Assembly (NCBI GenBank): GCA_022749815.1
Contig: JAKIWV010000002.1
Coordinates: 506,478-570,477 of the forward strand
Direction: 5' to 3'
Length of the DNA: 64,000 nt
Source: Thermoplasmata archaeon
GTDB lineage: Archaea > Thermoplasmatota > Thermoplasmata > Lutacidiplasmatales > UBA184
Below the pieces are notes generated by a model. That model had not been told where the DNA came from, ran no database searches, and worked only from the letters and a program-made list of their open reading frames with translations. Every line of letters starts with the position of its first letter. The stretch's first letter is position 1. Of the stretch, positions 1-7,701 are shown piece after piece. The translations under genes were made by a program, and so were the position numbers.

Positions 1-2
1 AG

Positions 3-986
3 TTTCTGTTGACCCGCTTCGGCGTTCGGCTCTGGAACGAGCTCAGCGACGACTTGCCGCCGAACGTCGAGTTCGAGCGTCTCGGAACCATTTGGATCGC
101 GGCGGGGGAGGACGAAATGAGGGTCGCCGAGCACCGCGAGCAATTCTATTCGAGACACGGAGTCGCGGCCGAGCTCCTGGACGCCGAGGCGCTCCGCAGG
201 GAAGAACCGCACCTTCGTTCCGGCCTCTTGGGGGGGCTCCAGCTGCCCAACGATGCGACGGTCAACGGCACGCTGGTAACCCGATTCTTCCTCGACCGAG
301 TGCTCCTAGCGGGCGGGCGAGTACTGTCGGGGGTCGCCGCTCAGACATTCGACCCCACGGGAGTGCGCCTCCACGGGGGCGAGCTCCTCACGGCTACCCA
401 CTTGGTGAACGCGACGGGCGTCGCTTCCCCAGTTCTTTCGCCGGGAGTGCCGGTTCGGCCTCGCAAAGGTCACCTCGCGATCACCGACCGACGTCCGGGA
501 TTCGTCCGTCACGCGCTCGGGGAGATCGATTACGTACGTCGCGCCCAAGACATCGCGCAGGATTCGGTCTCGTTCAACGTCCAGCCGCGCCCCGAGGGGC
601 AGGTCCGAATCGGCTCCTCCCGGCAATTAGGGGTAGCCGGCTCAGAAGTGGACCCTCGGGTCCTCCGGTCCATGGTCGACCGGGCCTCGGAGTATCTTCC
701 CGGACTCTCGGGGTTTCCCATCACCCGGAGCTACACCGGCCTACGGCCTGCGTCCATCGACGGGCTGCCCCTTATCGGTCGCTGGACCCCTCAAGCGGGG
801 GTCTATCTGGCGACTGGACATGAGGGACTAGGAATCACGATGGCCCTGGCCACCGGTCGGCTGCTGGTCGACCAGCTCCTGGACCGCCGTTCCGAGATCC
901 CCATCGAGCCATACCTGCCGGCCAGAGTCCTGGACCGGAATGGTCGCGCGGCCATCCCGGAGTCGCCGGCCACGCAGAAGCATTGA
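3..986 (+). CDS. FAD-dependent amino-acid oxidoreductase (DAO family), 5' end cut by the window
   Basis: The frame is open to the left edge, so the N-terminal dinucleotide-binding GxGxxG segment lies outside; about 325 residues of the substrate and C-terminal FAD region are visible. The C-terminal block with GLRPASIDGLPLIG and ATGHEGLGITMALATG is the classic DAO-family FAD-closing segment found in glycine oxidase, sarcosine oxidase and D-amino acid or D-hydroxyproline dehydrogenases. The following gene, 53 nt downstream on the same strand, resembles pyrroline-4-hydroxy-2-carboxylate deaminase, so D-hydroxyproline dehydrogenase is the best contextual guess. The family call is firm; the substrate is inference. 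A start at TTG 9 would be an artefact of truncation. Confidence 0.85.
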   Translation, partial: FLLTRFGVRLWNELSDDLPPNVEFERLGTIWIAAGEDEMRVAEHREQFYSRHGVAAELLDAEALRREEPHLRSGLLGGLQLPNDATVNGTLVTRFFLDRVLLAGGRVLSGVAAQTFDPTGVRLHGGELLTATHLVNATGVASPVLSPGVPVRPRKGHLAITDRRPGFVRHALGEIDYVRRAQDIAQDSVSFNVQPRPEGQVRIGSSRQLGVAGSEVDPRVLRSMVDRASEYLPGLSGFPITRSYTGLRPASIDGLPLIGRWTPQAGVYLATGHEGLGITMALATGRLLVDQLLDRRSEIPIEPYLPARVLDRNGRAAIPESPATQKH

Positions 987-1038
987 CGAGGCAGTGCCCC
1001 TTTAGGTAGCCTCCAATGTCTACCAGCGCCCCGAGAAG

Positions 1039-1950
1039 GTGAGGAGGGTGTGGCGCGGCGTACTTCCGGCCGTCACGACCCCGTTCGGGTCGGACCTCTC
1101 CGTCGACTTGGACGCGTTCGCCCGTCACTGCCGGTGGCTCACCGACCGGGGTTGCTCGGGGGTCATCGTCCTGGGTTCCCTGGGCGAGGGAGGGGTGCTC
1201 GACCCTTCCGAAAAGGGGGCCGTGGTCGAGACCGCCGTTCGCGCCCTTGATGGCCGCCGGCCAGTGATCGCCGCTGTGGCCGCCCTCCGCACGTCCGACG
1301 CTGTGGCGTTCGCTCGCCGGGCCGTCGTGGCCGGCGCCTCCGGACTCCTCGTCTTGCCCCCCTACGTGTATCGGGGAGACTGGCGAGAGACCCGCGAGCA
1401 CTTCAGCGCCGTACTGCGCTCAACCAACCTGCCATGTATGTTGTACAACAACCCCGTAGCCTACGGCACTGATGTACTGCCAAACCAGCTCCTCGATCTC
1501 GCGTCGGAGCATCCGACCCTCCGCGCCGTGAAGGAATCAAGCATGGACGTTCGCCGGTTCACCGCAATCCGGGCGCTGCTCGGGGAAAGAGTCGACATAG
1601 CTGTGGGAGTCGACGACGAGATTCTGGAAGGCATCGATGGCGGTGCCACGAGCTGGGTGGCCGGTTTGGCCAACGCGTTCCCGGCCGAGTCCGTGGAGCT
1701 GTTCCGACGGGCGACGGACGGGCATCGCGCCCCCGCCCTCGAACTGTATCGCTGGTTCCTCCCCTTGTTGCGGATGGACAGCTCACCCAAGTTCGTGCAG
1801 CTGATCAAGCTCCTTCAGGCGGAGATGGGACTCGGAAACGCGCGCGTCCGGCCGCCACGGCTCGAACTCGAAGGGGACGAACGGGCTCACGCCCTCGAGT
1901 CGCTTCGCAGTGCCCTCGGGACGCGCCCGATCGGCTTCCCATCCATGTAG
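1039..1950 (+). CDS. DapA-family lyase, likely 1-pyrroline-4-hydroxy-2-carboxylate deaminase
   Basis: A 303-residue TIM-barrel protein of the dihydrodipicolinate synthase/N-acetylneuraminate lyase superfamily. The YNNP segment carries the conserved Tyr, and the Schiff-base Lys sits in AVKESS. The C-terminal half (VGVDDEILEGIDGGA, WVAGLANAFP, YRWFLPLL, PKFVQLIKLLQ, VRPPRLEL) reads like the branch found in bacterial hydroxyproline clusters rather than true DapA. Such enzymes convert pyrroline-4-hydroxy-2-carboxylate to alpha-ketoglutarate semialdehyde with release of ammonia. It follows a DAO-family oxidoreductase, which fits that pathway. Start is GTG 1039 or the in-frame GTG 1048, the latter behind GAGG. 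Ketodeoxygluconate aldolase or another lyase remains possible. Confidence 0.8.
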   Translation: MRRVWRGVLPAVTTPFGSDLSVDLDAFARHCRWLTDRGCSGVIVLGSLGEGGVLDPSEKGAVVETAVRALDGRRPVIAAVAALRTSDAVAFARRAVVAGASGLLVLPPYVYRGDWRETREHFSAVLRSTNLPCMLYNNPVAYGTDVLPNQLLDLASEHPTLRAVKESSMDVRRFTAIRALLGERVDIAVGVDDEILEGIDGGATSWVAGLANAFPAESVELFRRATDGHRAPALELYRWFLPLLRMDSSPKFVQLIKLLQAEMGLGNARVRPPRLELEGDERAHALESLRSALGTRPIGFPSM

Positions 1951-2005
1951 ATCGCCGGCGTGCACACCAGGTGCCGAAGCCTCGGAAGAGGGGTTCGCCG
2001 GAGGA

Positions 2006-2803
2006 CTAGCGAATCGCACCGGACCACTGGGCATGGGTGTACGGGGTGTTTGGACGGGCCGCGGCGAACCGACAGAGGCCATCTCCGTTGGGACCGCAAT
2101 TCGCACAGTTACGTTCGGCCGGCACTGGAGCGCGTATGCCGTCGGACCGGATCTGGTTCACGGCCACCTGCAGCCATCGTTCCTCCGCCTCCCCATAAGG
2201 AATCTGGACCCAACCCTCGCGCTCCCCGTCTCCGGCCGCGTCGCCGTACAGGATGATGCCCTGGGTCGGCCGGCGACCGAAGGCCACGTGGACGAGCCGG
2301 CACTCGGCTATTGACTGGATCACGTCGAAGGTCCGGCCGTGACTCTCGTGGTATCCGACAAACAGGTGGGTGGACTTGTACTCCACGGGGACAACCTCTC
2401 CGTTGCGGCGTTCGATGACGAAATCGGGTCGACCGCTGAGACCCAGGGTCGGGTCGATCAGCGTTGCATTCGGGGGCCGGTATCGGGGGTCTAGGCGGAC
2501 CCGGTCCGCGGCGAACAGCATCGGCAGGTCGGCTTCTCCCTCGTCCTCGTAGACGAGGCTGTCGTCTGGCGCAATGTCCAATCGCCCATCGTTCGCTGCC
2601 ACCCTCAAGTTGGGTGGTGCAAAGAGAGGCGAATGCCGCAAGGGGATTACGTCGAGCGGCGTACGCGCCGCCACTGTCCTGCCCGTTACGATCGAGGCGT
2701 GGCGGGAGCGGAGCAGCTCCATCTCGTAGGGACAACGAGAGTACGTCACGAGGTCGTGAGGGGTCACATGTTCCGATGCCTCGAGTTGGGCCATCGCCGT
2801 CAT
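2006..2803 (-). CDS. Cas4/RecB-like PD-(D/E)XK nuclease with probable Fe-S cluster
   Basis: About 265 residues. A Cys near the N-terminus (YSRCPYEME) and three more at the C-terminus (CANCGPNGDGLC) match the four-Cys Fe-S clamp of Cas4/Dna2/AddB nucleases. Between them GRPDFVIER followed by VVPVEYKST gives the D...ExK nuclease core. No CRISPR array or other cas gene is visible, so this is a solo Cas4-like exonuclease, probably for DNA repair or replication. The frame is open upstream to 2926, but ATG 2803 (or 2794) directly follows AGGAG and the family begins close to the first Cys motif, so I chose 2803. Confidence 0.8.
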   Translation of the reverse strand: MTAMAQLEASEHVTPHDLVTYSRCPYEMELLRSRHASIVTGRTVAARTPLDVIPLRHSPLFAPPNLRVAANDGRLDIAPDDSLVYEDEGEADLPMLFAADRVRLDPRYRPPNATLIDPTLGLSGRPDFVIERRNGEVVPVEYKSTHLFVGYHESHGRTFDVIQSIAECRLVHVAFGRRPTQGIILYGDAAGDGEREGWVQIPYGEAEERWLQVAVNQIRSDGIRAPVPAERNCANCGPNGDGLCRFAAARPNTPYTHAQWSGAIR

Positions 2804-2897
2804 AGCTCCTGCCTGTGCACGATTGCGGTATGAAGGCACCTCTGCAGTGGGGGCTATCGTGTGCCCGAGGGGCTGACCACAGCTCGGGGCGGACCAT

Positions 2898-3632
2898 TCA
2901 AGCGGGTTGTCCGGCCGACGACCCAACCGACCCCGGCTTCCTCACCAGGAAAAGCTCGTGTCCGGAATCCCCCTCTGGAATGAACCGCCGCTGAAGGAGG
3001 CTGAATCCCAGCTCTCGGAGCCAACGTTGGTACGTCGACGCGTCGGCGTGGCTCCAATACATGTCGGCCTCCACCCCGAGCCACGAGCTTTCCCTCCCAG
3101 TCCACGCCGTACTGCCGATGATCGCGAGCAGAAGTCCTCCCGCCGCAATCCAGCGAAAGATCCGTCGAAGGAGCGGACGTTGCTTCCTCAGCGGCACGTG
3201 GATCATGGAGTAGAGCATGACCACAGCCGCAAACGTCCCGGCGGGGAAACGCACTCGCGTCATGTCCGCTCGGAGAAATCGAGCGCCGGGAACCAGCCCG
3301 CGTGCTCTCCGAACCTGGACCTCCGAGATGTCCACACCGGTCAAACGGAACCTACGAGAGAGCAAGATGGCAGTCGGATTCCCGTTCCCGCAACCTAGGT
3401 CCAGGACCCGGGCGCCCTCTGGCAGCTCCACTAAAAGGGGAGTCAACCAGGTCTTGTACTCCTGATTTGGGTGGCCCGTGCGGTCGGTGCGAGAGCCCTC
3501 CGGGCGATAGACCGATGAGAGCTTGTTCCAGCCCTGGCGCACGATCTCCTCCGGACGTCGCGCGCGCCGCGGGGGAGACCGGCGGTCGGGGGGTCTGACC
3601 GTCCGCCGGCCGGAGCTCTTCGGGGTGTTCAC
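2898..3632 (-). CDS. Class I SAM-dependent methyltransferase
   Basis: SAM-binding motif I VLDLGCGNG, followed by the acidic motif II TGVDIS and motif IV region FLRADMTRVRFP then FAAVVMLYSMIHVP, typical of small-molecule methyltransferases of the Methyltransf_11/25 type. The frame is open upstream to ATG 3782, but that stretch is Arg/Pro-rich, overlaps the divergent haem-monooxygenase gene and looks non-coding; GTG 3632 gives about 244 residues and leaves an intergenic promoter region. Substrate unknown. The C-terminal region is short and basic. Start uncertain, family secure. Confidence 0.75.
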   Translation of the reverse strand: MNTPKSSGRRTVRPPDRRSPPRRARRPEEIVRQGWNKLSSVYRPEGSRTDRTGHPNQEYKTWLTPLLVELPEGARVLDLGCGNGNPTAILLSRRFRLTGVDISEVQVRRARGLVPGARFLRADMTRVRFPAGTFAAVVMLYSMIHVPLRKQRPLLRRIFRWIAAGGLLLAIIGSTAWTGRESSWLGVEADMYWSHADASTYQRWLRELGFSLLQRRFIPEGDSGHELFLVRKPGSVGSSAGQPA

Positions 3633-3780
3633 AGGGCCAAGCGCAAGCGTTCCGCGTTGAAAGACATCCCGTGGGGGCGGCGGCCTGAAAGGGAGGGGCG
3701 TTTCATTGGTCGGCCTTTGATGACGACCGTCTGTGTCGCGGCGGGAATGCTTCATGCCCCTCGGGCGTCTATCAGCCGGC

Positions 3781-4068
3781 ATGGTGTGGACCGCCGTGAA
3801 CAGGATTGCCGTGGAGACGCCCGACGAGGCCGACGGGATCGTGGAGCGGTTTCGTCATCGCGCCGGCAAGGTCGACCTTCAGCCCGGTTTTCGTGGGTTT
3901 GAGCTGTGGCGGGAGGACTCGGGGAAGGAAGTCCTCGTCATCACCCGGTGGGAACGCAAGCAAGATTTCGAGGCGTGGGCAAACGGTCCGGCTTTTCGGG
4001 AGGCCCACGCACGGGCCGAGGGATCCCCCGGCAGTTCGAGCGGCTCTGTCTATCAAGTGATGGACTGA
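3781..4068 (+). CDS. IsdG/ABM-type haem-degrading monooxygenase
   Basis: A 95-residue ferredoxin-fold protein of the antibiotic biosynthesis monooxygenase family. With ATG 3781 as start the three residues that define IsdG-type haem oxygenases fall at the expected places: Asn7, Trp66 in FEAWANG and His76 in FREAHA (IsdI uses N6/W66/H76; MhuD N7/W66/H75). The central strand EVLVITRWE and F-x-x-W-x-x-G-x-x-F-x-x-A-H helix are diagnostic. The enzyme would open the haem ring and release iron. The reading frame extends upstream to 3733, but those residues precede the conserved first strand. It is divergent from the methyltransferase gene. Confidence 0.85.
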   Translation: MVWTAVNRIAVETPDEADGIVERFRHRAGKVDLQPGFRGFELWREDSGKEVLVITRWERKQDFEAWANGPAFREAHARAEGSPGSSSGSVYQVMD

Positions 4069-4315
4069 ATCGGGCGGAATCTGTTTTCAAGGCCCCGGGC
4101 ATGTTACTGTTCCGTCGGACAGCTCCGGGCCCCCTTGGCCTCTCGGCCCCTCGGGGGCCGTCGGCTCCGTAGTAGAGGGCGTGGAGGGTCTCGGAGGCCG
4201 TCAGAGAGGAGACTCCCGAGTGCTGAACAGAACCCGCAAATAGGTCACGGGGCCGAAAGCAAGAAACGGTTTCGGAGATACTGTCGGTCGCAATGGCAGC
4301 GGGGGTGTGCGCGGA

Positions 4316-4834
4316 ATGAAGGCACCAGCCAAACACCCTACGGAGACCCAGCGCAAGGCACTCTCGCCGAGAGTGACGTACGTTGAGGACAGAGGGGCCA
4401 TCTACGACGCGCCACTCGAAGTCGTTTGGGACTTCATGGGGGACGAGACGTTCCATCCCGAGGCCCACACTGCTGCGGTGCGGAACTTCGAAGAGAAGGC
4501 CCTTTCGGAGGTTACGACCCTCCTCAGCTACGAGAGACGAAATGGGGGCCGGTGGGAGAAGATGGTCTGTCGCATGACTACCATCCGTCCCGCGGCGAGG
4601 ATCCAGGAAGACCTCGATGGCCCGTACGCTGGGTCGAAGACGGTGTTCCTCTACACGCCCCAGGACGAACGAACGGTCGTCGATGTATTTGGCTACGTGC
4701 AGTCTTCTGAGCTCACCCCCGCGGAGATTAAACGGGACAGGAAGAAGACCTGGGCGAATGCCTACTCGGAGGACTTACCCTATTTCCGCCGCTTTGCCAA
4801 GCAACACCCCTCCGTCCAGGCGAAGCGCAGGTAA
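4316..4834 (+). CDS. SRPBCC/START-fold protein
   Basis: 172 residues with the helix-grip pattern of polyketide-cyclase/Bet v1-like proteins: an N-terminal strand (YVEDRGAIYDAPLEVVWDFM) where DAPLEVVWDFM is the typical start, a middle run of beta strands including RMTTIRPAARIQED and TVFLYTP, and a long C-terminal helix. Such proteins bind hydrophobic ligands; no ligand can be named. ATG 4316 is preferred; GTG 4307 is in frame. No strong Shine-Dalgarno sequence is seen. The 247 nt upstream hold only a GC-rich stretch with a self-complementary CCCCTNGGGG-like patch near 4140-4160. Confidence 0.65.
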   Translation: MKAPAKHPTETQRKALSPRVTYVEDRGAIYDAPLEVVWDFMGDETFHPEAHTAAVRNFEEKALSEVTTLLSYERRNGGRWEKMVCRMTTIRPAARIQEDLDGPYAGSKTVFLYTPQDERTVVDVFGYVQSSELTPAEIKRDRKKTWANAYSEDLPYFRRFAKQHPSVQAKRR

Positions 4835-5174
4835 GCGTCCCGCTGCGGCCGGGCGACTGATGTTCTTGCACTTTCGGCCCACCCCGGGATTTTGATAGGG
4901 GTGGGTAAGAGTCGGCCACCGGGGGGTCTATGACACGACCCACCGCACGGATTGCGGATCCCCCGGAAACCCGATCACCCTGAATCCGGAGGATTGAGAG
5001 GTCGTACGGTCCCATTGAGCTAGTGCAACTTTGGCGAATTGGTACTAGCCCGTGCTCGGTGTGGGCTCGGCCGAATTCGAGCTGTGGGGCGCGATGCCAG
5101 GTCCAATGGCCGTACCAACCGGGAAAGAATCACGGCGGTGCGAGAAAAATCACCGAGGAGGTCCAGGGCGGATT

Positions 5175-5198
5175 AAAATCCCACAGCCCCGCAAATAG
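5175..5198 (+). repeat. 24-bp direct repeat, copy 1
   Basis: An exact 24-base match to 6156-6179 (begins AAAATCCCACAG, ends CCGCAAATAG). The copies are 981 bp apart and enclose the AT-richer secreted-protein gene. In this copy the repeat is also the left arm and loop of a perfect hairpin. A related 12-base piece, CCCGCAAATAGG, occurs at 4233-4244. The enclosed segment could be a small insertion, or the repeats could be shared regulatory elements. Confidence 0.85.
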
Positions 5199-5209
5199 GC
5201 TGTGGGATT
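5177..5209 (+). other. Perfect 12-bp inverted repeat with 9-nt loop
   Basis: AATCCCACAGCC pairs with GGCTGTGGGATT with no mismatch across the loop CCGCAAATA. It could form an RNA hairpin or act as a dyad protein-binding site or element end. No T-run follows, so it is not a classic intrinsic terminator. Confidence 0.8.
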
Positions 5210-5477
5210 CTATTGCCTTCAGTTAGGGATGTGTGATTTTTCTTGCCAGACTGTGATTCTATCCTGCGTGCGTGCGGCCAAGGGTCGAACTACCATAGCC
5301 CAGAATCCATATCCGCTCGGCACCCAGCTCGGACGGGAAGTGGTGCCAGTTCGGGGATTCCTGCAGGACGCGGGCCCGTTCGCTCTCAGCTTAGGTCGGA
5401 CTGCCAAGACTAGAGAACAAGGTTTCGTCTTCCAGCTGAGGAAGAGTTCTTCTGGAGTCAAGTCGATACCTTCGCGT

Positions 5478-6023
5478 ATGATAGCTCGCCGACTCGCGTT
5501 GACAGTTCTTGCGACGGTGATCGTCATCGCGGGTGCTTCTGAGGGCGTTTGGTATTGGTGGATAAGCACGTCTTCACCCCCCCCGTTGACTTGTAATGGC
5601 AGCCTCTGCGGCTCGGGGCCATGGGTGTTCTCGGTGAACCTATCTGGATTCTACCACGGTCCCCGGGGTTATGTTTACAACATTTCGTTCACACATCTCA
5701 TGGCTGGAGTCTCCACTAGATGGACCGAGTTCGATCTTATTGACGGTACCTTCCATCACTCTCCCATCGACTACACCGTCTCGATTCTGAATGCGACGGT
5801 AGGCACCAAAGCGGTCTTCAACGCGTCCGAATCCCCGTGGAGATTAGTAACTCCAAGCGGGAACCAAACATTCGGTGGCTGGACGCCGAGCACGGGCGTG
5901 ACGATCGCGCTGACGGACCTTCTGCAAATCGCGAGTGGGGTTTCGCTATCGACCTCCGGATACGGGCTCACGATTGCGATGGGCACCTCGGGTGGAATTC
6001 AGGAGCAGCAGCTACTCTTGTAA
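5478..6023 (+). CDS. Small secreted or membrane-anchored protein of unknown function
   Basis: 181 residues. ATG 5478 starts a signal-anchor: basic MIARR, then a hydrophobic stretch of about 18 residues (LALTVLATVIVIAGASEGVW), then a Ser/Pro linker. The exported part is rich in Asn, Ser, Thr and aromatic residues, contains a CNGSLCG pair of cysteines that could form a disulphide, and has several N-x-S/T sequons (NLS, NIS, NAT, NAS, NQT). Base composition is lower in GC than neighbouring housekeeping genes, as is also true of the other exported proteins in this window. The gene sits between two 24-bp direct repeats. No family recognised. Confidence 0.6.
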   Translation: MIARRLALTVLATVIVIAGASEGVWYWWISTSSPPPLTCNGSLCGSGPWVFSVNLSGFYHGPRGYVYNISFTHLMAGVSTRWTEFDLIDGTFHHSPIDYTVSILNATVGTKAVFNASESPWRLVTPSGNQTFGGWTPSTGVTIALTDLLQIASGVSLSTSGYGLTIAMGTSGGIQEQQLLL

Positions 6024-6155
6024 GGGGCTTTTCCCCGCAAGGGGGAATCCGGAACGGCTAGTACCGACTGCGCGGATGGGGCGGCCTTCGCTGCTCAGTG
6101 AACCTTTTGCCCATGCGGTGACGGAATCGACCGCCTCCTTCGCGGGGCTATGGAC

Positions 6156-6179
6156 AAAATCCCACAGCCCCGCAAATAG
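6156..6179 (+). repeat. 24-bp direct repeat, copy 2
   Basis: Identical to 5175-5198, but here the right arm of the hairpin is absent; the sequence runs straight into the promoter of the RHH-ftsZ operon. See the separate finding. Confidence 0.85.
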
Positions 6180-6184
6180 TAATG

Positions 6185-6245
6185 TTTAAGAAGCGAATTT
6201 GACATAAGGTTCAAATGTCAGACAAAATGGCCACGTGCGTCTGAC
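6185..6245 (+). promoter_or_regulatory. TATA-like box and two overlapping inverted repeats before the RHH gene
   Basis: TTTAAGAAG at 6185-6193 is a plausible archaeal TATA box. Just downstream are two nested dyads: TGACAT (6200-6205) with ATGTCA (6215-6220), and GTCAGAC (6217-6223) with GTCTGAC (6239-6245), sharing the central GTCA. They cover the expected transcription start and end 5 nt before ATG 6251. RHH proteins commonly repress their own gene by binding such short dyads, so autoregulation is likely (inference). Confidence 0.65.
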
Positions 6246-6250
6246 AAGCC

Positions 6251-6619
6251 ATGGCAGAAACCTCCGAGCGCGTCACGGTCCGCATTCCCCAGTATCTCAT
6301 CGAAAAGCTGCGGCAGATCCAGGAATCGAAGAGCACTCCGACTATCTCGGACACGATCCGCGAGGCATTGGAACGATACGTTGAGGTCAACCTCCCGCCG
6401 CCGAACATCACCAAGGTGGTCGTGGACCTATCGCGGCAGGACAACCGACAACTGGAGGAGTTTGTCCGCGAAGGCGGGTCCGTCTCGGTCGACGATGCCG
6501 TCCGCTCCGCGGTCCGGGAATACATTCGAACGCGGGTCGAGCAGTTGAGCCAGCCCCCGTCCCGCCCTCGGCGGGATGGAGAGACGGTCGCCGCTTCGGG
6601 GGAGACCCCCTCTCCATAA
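6251..6619 (+). CDS. Tandem ribbon-helix-helix (CopG/Arc-type) DNA-binding protein
   Basis: 122 residues. The first RHH unit is residues 5-43 (strand ERVTVRIPQYLIEKLRQI, then a helix in TISDTIREALERYVE); a second, more diverged RHH copy is at about 52-97 (strand ITKVVVDLS, helix SVDDAVRSAVREYIRTRV). The tail is Pro/Arg/Ser-rich and disordered. Two RHH units in one chain could form a pseudo-dimer reading the dyads in front of the gene. It lies 22 nt upstream of the ftsZ-family gene, same strand, so it likely regulates or works with it. Archaeal RHH genes next to ftsZ-type genes hint at cell-division control, which here is inference. Confidence 0.8.
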   Translation: MAETSERVTVRIPQYLIEKLRQIQESKSTPTISDTIREALERYVEVNLPPPNITKVVVDLSRQDNRQLEEFVREGGSVSVDDAVRSAVREYIRTRVEQLSQPPSRPRRDGETVAASGETPSP

Positions 6620-6641
6620 CCCTCGGGAGAGGCGGCGGTCG

Positions 6642-7676
6642 ATGGAGCCCGATTCCCTTGAGGCATGGGCCTCAGCGAATCTGAAGAGCACCTTTGCGGT
6701 GATCGGATTGGGAGGGGCCGGCAGCGAAGCGGCCCAGGACCTCGTCGAGCTTGGGATCACGGGGGTCGAAACCTGTGTCATCAACACCGACGCAAAGAGC
6801 CTCGATCGGGTGCATGCGGACCGAAAGGTCCTGATCGGCCAACGTCATCTCAAAGGCGGGGGGAGCGGCGGCGACCGGGAGGCCGTTCTCGCCGCCATCG
6901 AGGACGGAAAGACGGACCTCCAGGCGCGGCTCGAGGAATACGAGATCGTCTTCCTGGTCGCCGGGCTCGGGGGCGGAACGGGCAGCGCCCTCTTGCCGTA
7001 CCTCGCGGGTCTGCTTCGGAAGAGTCACTCGTTGGCGATTCCGGTAGCGTTTCTTCCCTTCCACATCGAGCTCGAGAGCAACCCCGTCCGGAGGGCGAAC
7101 TCTCTTCAGGCGCTCGAAGAACTCGAGCACTTGGATGGCCTGCTGTTGGCTCTCTCGAACGAGAAGCTTCGCCGGTTCGAGAGTCTCCCGTTGCAGCGGG
7201 TCTTCCACGTTCGGAACACCTACCTTCACCGGCTCGTCAGCAGTCTCGTCGACATGGTGGAGAACCCTTCTCAGCTCAACGTCGACCTCGCGAGCCTCAA
7301 GCGCCACCTCCGCGACGCAGGCCTCTCCACGCTGTTGTTCGCCGAGCAGCATGTCTCCGAGCCGGAGCGGTTGATCAACCAGGCCCTCACCGAGACGTTG
7401 CTGGACTTCGATCTCGACGAAGCACAATCCCCGTCGGCCCTGGTTCATCTCGACGGCGGGTCGAACTTGACGCTCCGCACGCTCGACCGCGTACTGCACG
7501 CCGTGCAGCACCGATTGGGCCGACCGCAGCGCCTGATGTTCGGGACGCGGACGCACCCCGAACCCCGGGAGGTGGTCCGGATGACCGCCGTCATCGGGGG
7601 CCTACGCCGCCGGACTGCGCGGCAAGCCCTCTCGACGGCCCCGCCCCCCACTCTCCCGTTGCCGATAGTCCGCTGA
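6642..7676 (+). CDS. Divergent FtsZ/tubulin-family GTPase
   Basis: 344 residues from ATG 6642 (in-frame ATG 6576 would overlap the RHH gene). FtsZ landmarks: VIGLGGAGSEA (T1), INTDAKSL (T2/T3), GLGGGTGSA at 109-116 (the tubulin signature), FHIELES and RANSLQALEEL. The T7 synergy loop reads NVDLAS at 213-218 where canonical FtsZ has NxDxxD; the second catalytic aspartate (D212 in E. coli) is replaced by Ser218. The C-terminal tail is short, without an evident conserved FtsZ C-terminal peptide. It may be a regulator or scaffold paralogue with reduced GTP hydrolysis rather than the main division FtsZ. Cotranscribed with the RHH protein. Confidence 0.85.
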   Translation: MEPDSLEAWASANLKSTFAVIGLGGAGSEAAQDLVELGITGVETCVINTDAKSLDRVHADRKVLIGQRHLKGGGSGGDREAVLAAIEDGKTDLQARLEEYEIVFLVAGLGGGTGSALLPYLAGLLRKSHSLAIPVAFLPFHIELESNPVRRANSLQALEELEHLDGLLLALSNEKLRRFESLPLQRVFHVRNTYLHRLVSSLVDMVENPSQLNVDLASLKRHLRDAGLSTLLFAEQHVSEPERLINQALTETLLDFDLDEAQSPSALVHLDGGSNLTLRTLDRVLHAVQHRLGRPQRLMFGTRTHPEPREVVRMTAVIGGLRRRTARQALSTAPPPTLPLPIVR

Positions 7677-7701
7677 CCCGGGACCTCTCACGGAGACGTG
7701 G

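Larger units (their letters stand above)
4835..5477 (+). other. Long intergenic region with hairpin, no recognisable gene
   Basis: About 640 nt without a convincing coding frame on either strand. The only strong structure is the perfect 12-bp inverted repeat at 5177-5209, listed separately. The stretch from 5210 on is visibly more AT-rich than the flanks, like the small secreted-protein gene that follows. The open frame before ATG 5478 (from 5202) has no recognisable protein character. Confidence 0.5.

Noticed and set aside
9-986. TTG at position 9 as the true start of the FAD oxidoreductase
   Set aside because: The family needs an N-terminal GxGxxG Rossmann segment that is missing, and the frame is open to the window edge.
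2006-2803. Cas4-like gene as part of a CRISPR system
   Set aside because: No repeat array, no cas1/cas2 or effector genes anywhere in the window.
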